Assembly: GCA_017999215.1 (NCBI GenBank) | Contig: JAGOBQ010000020.1 | Coordinates: 1-17,505, forward strand | From: Thermoanaerobaculia bacterium | GTDB lineage: Bacteria > Acidobacteriota > Thermoanaerobaculia > UBA5066 | Length of the DNA: 17,505 nucleotides | Direction of reading: 5' to 3' | In this document: in pieces, positions 14,156 to 17,505 of the stretch | Position numbering within the stretch: position 1 is the first letter of the stretch | Layout of the letters: the number at the start of each line of letters is the position of its first letter | Program-made: the position numbers and the translations under genes | Notes under the pieces: generated by a model | What the model was told of the DNA's origin: nothing | Seen by the model: only the letters and a program-made list of their open reading frames with translations | Database searches by the model: none

Positions 14156-15316
14156 GTGGGCGGCACGCTGAAGGTCCTCGTCGTCGACGACGAGCCGGGG
14201 ATCCGGCTGGCGGTGGCGAGGGTCCTCGAGCCGCACCGGGCGACGCTCCCCGACGAGACGGAGGAGACGGCGTTCGACGTCGCGCAGGCGGCGACGGGCG
14301 AGGAGGCGCTCGCGGCCTGCGCGGCGGGCGCGCCCGACATCCTCCTCCTCGACTACAAGCTCCCGGGCATCTCCGGGCTCGACGTCCTCGAGCGGCTCGG
14401 AGCGGCGACGGCGGAGACGATCGTCGTCATGATCACGGCCTACGCGACGATCGAGACGGCGGTGACGGCGACGCGCCGCGGCGCGTACGACTTCCTCGCG
14501 AAGCCGTTCACGCCGGCGGAGCTCCGGACGACGGTGAGCCGCGCGGCGACCCACCTCGCCCTCCAGCGGAGGGCGAGGCGCCTCGCCGAAGAGAAGCGGC
14601 AGGCGCGGTACCAGCTCCTCTCCGTCCTCTTCCACGAGCTGAAGTCGCCGCTCGCGGCCGTCGAGGGCTACCTCGACGTCCTCCGGGAGGGGTTCCTCCC
14701 GCCGGGCTCCGCGCAGTACGCCGAGGTCCTCGAGCGGAGCCGCGTCCGTCTCGACGGGATGCGCCGTCTCGTCGTCGACCTCCTCGACCTGACCCGCCTC
14801 GAATCGGGGCAGAGGAAGCGCGAGCCGGTCGCGCTCGACGCGAAGGGCGTCGTCCTCCGGGCCGTGGAGACGGCTCAGCCGGCCGCCGCGGCGCGGGGGA
14901 TCGAGATCGTCGTCGACGCGCCGGAGGCGGTGCCCCTCGTGGCCGACCCGGGAGAGCTCGAGATCGTCCTGAACAACCTCCTCTCGAACGCCGTGAAGTA
15001 CAACCGCGAGGGCGGCCGGGTGGACGTGGAGCTCTCGAAGGACGCCGGCGGCGTCCGCCTCGCTGTCGCCGACACCGGGATCGGAATGACGGCGCAGGAG
15101 GTCGGAAGGCTGTTCGGGGAATTCGTTCGAATCCGGAACGACCGGACGCGCGACATCCCCGGGAGCGGCCTCGGCCTGTCGATCGTAAAGAAGGTCGTCG
15201 AGCTCGCCGGCGGCGAGGTGAGCGTCGAGAGCGAGCCCGGGAAGGGAACGACGTTCACGGTGAAGCTCCCGGCCGGAGTGCCGGCGCCGTCCGCTCCGGC
15301 GCGGCCGGCCGTCTGA
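14156..15316 (+). CDS. Receiver-histidine kinase hybrid
   Basis: The 386-residue cytoplasmic protein has an N-terminal receiver domain (about 5-128: acidic pair D11/D12, phospho-acceptor D66 in LLLDYKLPG, T94, K116). A short helix leads to a HisKA domain with FHELKSPL (H160) and a HATPase with N277 in NNLLSNAVKYN, DTGIG (306-310) and GSGLGLS (336-342). No transmembrane segment, PAS domain or DNA-binding domain is visible. A receiver ahead of a kinase usually makes a relay intermediate: the hydrogenase-like kinase upstream may phosphorylate D66, which would adjust the kinase activity at H160. The GTG start lies 3 bases after the preceding stop, so the two genes are surely co-transcribed. The likely next partner is the receiver-only protein at 15549. 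Confidence 0.9.
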   Translation: MGGTLKVLVVDDEPGIRLAVARVLEPHRATLPDETEETAFDVAQAATGEEALAACAAGAPDILLLDYKLPGISGLDVLERLGAATAETIVVMITAYATIETAVTATRRGAYDFLAKPFTPAELRTTVSRAATHLALQRRARRLAEEKRQARYQLLSVLFHELKSPLAAVEGYLDVLREGFLPPGSAQYAEVLERSRVRLDGMRRLVVDLLDLTRLESGQRKREPVALDAKGVVLRAVETAQPAAAARGIEIVVDAPEAVPLVADPGELEIVLNNLLSNAVKYNREGGRVDVELSKDAGGVRLAVADTGIGMTAQEVGRLFGEFVRIRNDRTRDIPGSGLGLSIVKKVVELAGGEVSVESEPGKGTTFTVKLPAGVPAPSAPARPAV

Positions 15317-15328
15317 TTCCGGAACACT

Positions 15329-15355
15329 CCGGACCGGCGCCGGGCCGTGGTCCGG
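15329..15355. terminator. Inverted repeat downstream of the hybrid kinase
   Basis: CCGGACC (15329-15335) and GGTCCGG (15349-15355) form a perfect 7-pair stem around a 13-base GC-rich loop, starting 13 bases after the stop of the hybrid kinase. No T-run follows. It may separate the sensor genes from the response-regulator/hydrogenase genes, or only reduce read-through. Confidence 0.35.
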
Positions 15356-15401
15356 CGTGGATACAGTCCCGGAAGCGACCTGTTTCCAATGACTTCCGAC
15401 G

Positions 15402-15430
15402 TGACGGCGCGCCGACGCCGGTGCTAGGCT
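15402..15430 (+). promoter_or_regulatory. Possible promoter of the response regulator and hydrogenase genes
   Basis: GTGACG and TAGGCT (15425-15430) are 18 bases apart in the 232-base gap before the response regulator. Both match consensus only moderately. I looked for a sigma-54 type -24/-12 pair in this gap and did not see one. Confidence 0.3.
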
Positions 15431-15548
15431 ACCCATTCCATGAATCGGGGATCTGGCCGCTCGGGTCCGGCCTTGGCGACGATGGCGCCGTCCCCGGTGC
15501 ACCTCTCTTCGACAGCCCGAGTCTTCGGATTCGAACAAGGAGGTCACG

Positions 15549-15974
15549 ATGGCGAGGATCCTGATCGTCGATGACGACAAGGACATCGTCGAAGCCTGCC
15601 GCCTCTTCCTCGAGAGAGAGGGGCACACCGTAGCGGCCGCGTACAGCAGGGGCGGCGGGATGAGGGCCGTCTCGGACTGGCCCCCGGACCTGCTCATCCT
15701 CGACGTGATGATGGACGAGCCCGACGACGGGATCACGATGGCGCAGGAGCTCCGGCGCTCGGGCTGGAAGACTCCGATCGTGATGCTCACGAGCATCGGG
15801 AAAGTCACCGGCCTCGGCTACCGCGCCGACCCGGACGTCCTCCCCGTCGACGCGTTCCTCGAGAAGCCCGTCCGGCCCGCCGTCCTCCTGGAGACGGTGG
15901 CCGCCCTGCTCGCCCGCTCGGGCGGAAAGGAGGAGAGCCATGCTGGTCACGGAACGGCTCCGGCTGCACGATGA
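15549..15974 (+). CDS. Receiver-only response regulator
   Basis: The 141-residue product is a single receiver domain: acidic residues in ILIVDDDKD (D8-D10), phospho-acceptor D52 in LLILDVMMDEPDDG, T81 in VMLTS and K106 in FLEKP. After about residue 125 there is only a short tail without a DNA-binding or enzymatic domain. It presumably receives phosphate from the two kinases upstream and acts by protein contact or as a relay step. A full AAGGAGGT at 15537-15544 places the ATG at 15549 beyond doubt. Its last 35 bases overlap the start of the [2Fe-2S] subunit gene in another frame, which couples the regulator directly to the hydrogenase/diaphorase genes. Confidence 0.9.
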   Translation: MARILIVDDDKDIVEACRLFLEREGHTVAAAYSRGGGMRAVSDWPPDLLILDVMMDEPDDGITMAQELRRSGWKTPIVMLTSIGKVTGLGYRADPDVLPVDAFLEKPVRPAVLLETVAALLARSGGKEESHAGHGTAPAAR

Positions 15975-16461
15975 CATCGGGGCCTGGGTCGAGAAGCACG
16001 GCGCCACGCGCGCCGCGCTGATCCCCGTCCTCCAGGAGATCCAGCGCAGCTACAGCGAGATCTCCGAGTACGCGATGCAGGAGGTCGCCGACCGCCTCGA
16101 CATCCACCCCGTCGAGGTCTACAGCGTCGTCAGCTTCTACAGCTTCCTCGAGACGAAGGCCCGGGGCCGCTTCGTCATCCGCCTCTGCCGGACCGTCTCC
16201 TGCGACATGACCGGCAAGGACCGCGTCGCGCGGCAGCTCGAGAACGACCTCGGCATCCGCTTCGGAGAGACGACGCGCGACGGAAACTTCTCGCTCGAGT
16301 GGGCGAACTGCCTCGGGATGTGCGACCAGGGACCGGCGCTCCTCATCAACGACCAGGTCTTCACCTCGGTCACGCCGGAGACGGTCCACGACCTGATCCT
16401 CGCGTGCCGGAAGAGCTTCGGCCCGCTCGCCGTCCAGGGGCAGAAGGGGAGGGCTCACTGA
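15940..16461 (+). CDS. NuoE/HydC-type [2Fe-2S] subunit of an NAD-linked complex
   Basis: The 173-residue product is the 24-kDa thioredoxin-like [2Fe-2S] subunit family, found as NuoE in complex I, HoxE in NAD-reducing hydrogenases and HydC in bifurcating [FeFe]-hydrogenases. Cluster ligands are C83 and C88 (CRTVSC) and C124 and C128 (CLGMC). The N-terminal helical part contains the typical LIPVLQEIQRSYSEIS and the HPVEVYSVVSFYSFL segment. It carries electrons to or from the flavoprotein subunit encoded next. GGAGG ends 6 bases before the ATG; the stop overlaps the next start (TGATG). I favour HydC because an H-cluster-based sensor lies upstream, but the window alone cannot exclude a formate-dehydrogenase or Hox-type module, so no symbol is given. 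Confidence 0.9.
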   Translation: MLVTERLRLHDDIGAWVEKHGATRAALIPVLQEIQRSYSEISEYAMQEVADRLDIHPVEVYSVVSFYSFLETKARGRFVIRLCRTVSCDMTGKDRVARQLENDLGIRFGETTRDGNFSLEWANCLGMCDQGPALLINDQVFTSVTPETVHDLILACRKSFGPLAVQGQKGRAH

Positions 16462-17505
16462 TGGGCGCCGTGAAGCGGGGCCTCGTCACTTTCGCCGCCG
16501 CCGTGCCGGAGCAGGGGCTCGAAGCCGCGCTCTCCCGCCCGCGGTCCGAGGTCATCGCCGAGATCGCGGCCTCGAAGCTCCGCGGCCGCGGAGGCGCGGG
16601 CTTCCCGACGGGCGTGAAGTGGAACCTCGCCGCCGCGGCGACCGCGCCCGCGAAGTGGGTCGTCTGCAACGCGGACGAAGGGGAGCCGGGGACGTTCAAG
16701 GACCGCGTCATCCTCGCCGAGACTCCCGACCTCGTCCTCGAGGGGATGACGATCGCGGCCTGGGCGATCGGCGCCGCGCACGGGATCCTCTACCTCCGCG
16801 GCGAGTACGCCTACCTGCGCGACTCCCTCGAGAAGGTCCTCGCGCGGCGGCGCGAGAAGGGGCTCCTCGGGGCGGGGATCCTCGGGAAGGAGCTCGCGTT
16901 CGACGTCGAGATCCGGATGGGCTCGGGCGCCTACGTCTGCGGCGAGGAGACGGCGCTCATCGAGTCGCTCGAGGGGCACCGCGGCGAGCCGCGGAACCGC
17001 CCGCCCTTCCCGGTCGACTGCGGCTACCGGTCGGAGCCGACGATCGTGAACAACGTGGAGACGTTCGCCTGCGCGGCGCTGGTCCTCGCGAAGGGGGCCG
17101 AGTGGTTCCGCGGCATCGGGACGGAGGTCTCGACGGGCCCGAAGCTCTTCAGCGTCTCGGGCGACTGCCGCGAGCCCGGGGTCTACGAGCTCCCGCTCGG
17201 CATCACGATCGCCGGGCTGCTCGCCGCCGTCGGGGGCGAGGGGGCCAAGGCGGTGCAGGTGGGCGGCGCCTCGGGCCGCTGCGTTCCGGCGTCGGAGTTC
17301 GGGAAGGCGCTCGCCTTCGAAGGGATCCCGACGGGAGGCTCGATCATCGTCTTCGGGCCGGAGCGCGACATGCTCCACGTCGCCGAGAACTTCCTGGAGT
17401 TCTTCGTCGACGAGTCGTGCGGTCAGTGCACCCCCTGCCGCGAGGGGAACGAGAAGCTCCTCGAGGGCGTGCGGATGCTGCGCGAGGGGCGCTGCTCGTG
17501 GGCCT
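16461..17505 (+). CDS. NuoF/HydB-type NADH-binding flavoprotein subunit, cut by the window end
   Basis: The first 348 residues are present and the gene continues past the right edge. Motifs in order: the FMN/NADH site RGRGGAGFPTGVKW (41-54), NADEGEPGTFKDR (70-82), the nucleotide-binding MGSGAYVCGEETALIESLEG (153-172), TIVNNVETF (194-202), and the start of the [4Fe-4S] site ESCGQCTPCREGNEK (C320, C323, C326; the fourth ligand is not yet reached). This subunit oxidises NADH or reduces NAD and passes electrons to the [2Fe-2S] partner. The protein starts only 40 residues before the first motif, so it lacks the N-terminal ferredoxin-like extension seen in many HydB and HoxF proteins. The start at 16461 is set by GGGAGGG 7 bases upstream and the TGATG overlap. 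A catalytic hydrogenase subunit is expected downstream. Confidence 0.92.
   Translation, partial: MGAVKRGLVTFAAAVPEQGLEAALSRPRSEVIAEIAASKLRGRGGAGFPTGVKWNLAAAATAPAKWVVCNADEGEPGTFKDRVILAETPDLVLEGMTIAAWAIGAAHGILYLRGEYAYLRDSLEKVLARRREKGLLGAGILGKELAFDVEIRMGSGAYVCGEETALIESLEGHRGEPRNRPPFPVDCGYRSEPTIVNNVETFACAALVLAKGAEWFRGIGTEVSTGPKLFSVSGDCREPGVYELPLGITIAGLLAAVGGEGAKAVQVGGASGRCVPASEFGKALAFEGIPTGGSIIVFGPERDMLHVAENFLEFFVDESCGQCTPCREGNEKLLEGVRMLREGRCSWA

Noticed and set aside
11876..15808. A 1310-residue open frame on the minus strand, opposite the sensor kinases
   Set aside because: It lies antisense to three genes with clear domain motifs and is rich in Arg, Asp and Glu without any recognisable fold. 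Long antisense frames are common when GC content is this high.
1..17505. tRNA, rRNA, CRISPR arrays, insertion sequences, attachment sites and direct repeats
   Set aside because: I looked on both strands and saw no cloverleaf-like tRNA ends, no spaced identical repeats and no transposase or integrase motifs. Base composition is even throughout.

Overview
The window comes from a GC-rich (roughly 70% by eye) Gram-negative-type bacterium with an anaerobic or respiratory lifestyle. The evidence is an outer-membrane barrel protein, a periplasmic tetrahaem c-type cytochrome, an [FeFe]-hydrogenase-like sensor kinase and the first two subunits of an NAD-linked diaphorase/hydrogenase module. Codon use (GTC, CTC, CGC/CGG, GAC, ATC) is uniform across the window, and I see no insertion sequence, phage gene, tRNA, rRNA or CRISPR array. 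Acidobacteriota (Thermoanaerobaculia-like) or Myxococcota would fit, but this is a guess.

Layout. (1) 1-1037: a left-truncated membrane-anchored protein on the minus strand, then a possible 26-residue hydrophobic peptide overlapping a four-helix membrane protein on the plus strand. (2) 1062-3224 (minus): a 720-residue membrane protein with two C-terminal LCCL domains, divergent from threonine synthase (3336-4577, plus). (3) 4592-5068 (minus): a small exported protein with a weak resemblance to chagasin-type inhibitors. (4) 5293-9049 (plus): three exported or anchored proteins of unknown function, then a well-conserved 3-aminobutyryl-CoA ammonia-lyase (kal). A perfect GC palindrome follows, where transcription converges. 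(5) 9099-11840 (minus): an iron-type regulon with a DtxR-FeoA fusion regulator, a FeoB-associated-type Cys-rich membrane protein, a porin-like outer-membrane protein and a tetrahaem cytochrome. Two copies of the same palindrome, GTTAGA-N4-TCTAAC, overlap predicted promoters, one ahead of the regulator and one ahead of the other three genes.

(6) 12140-17505 (plus): a hydrogenase regulation and structural locus. A 670-residue protein joins two [4Fe-4S] clusters, an [FeFe]-hydrogenase H-cluster domain, another Fe-S domain and a histidine kinase. It is followed by a receiver-histidine kinase hybrid and a receiver-only response regulator. The regulator overlaps the start of a NuoE/HydC-type [2Fe-2S] subunit, which overlaps a NuoF/HydB-type flavoprotein that runs off the right edge. 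The simplest reading is a hydrogen or redox sensing phosphorelay encoded just upstream of an electron-bifurcating or NAD-linked hydrogenase; the catalytic subunit would lie beyond the window.

The two parts most worth attention are the twin-operator DtxR-FeoA / porin-cytochrome unit and the hydrogenase-like sensor kinase, whose relay contains no visible DNA-binding output.
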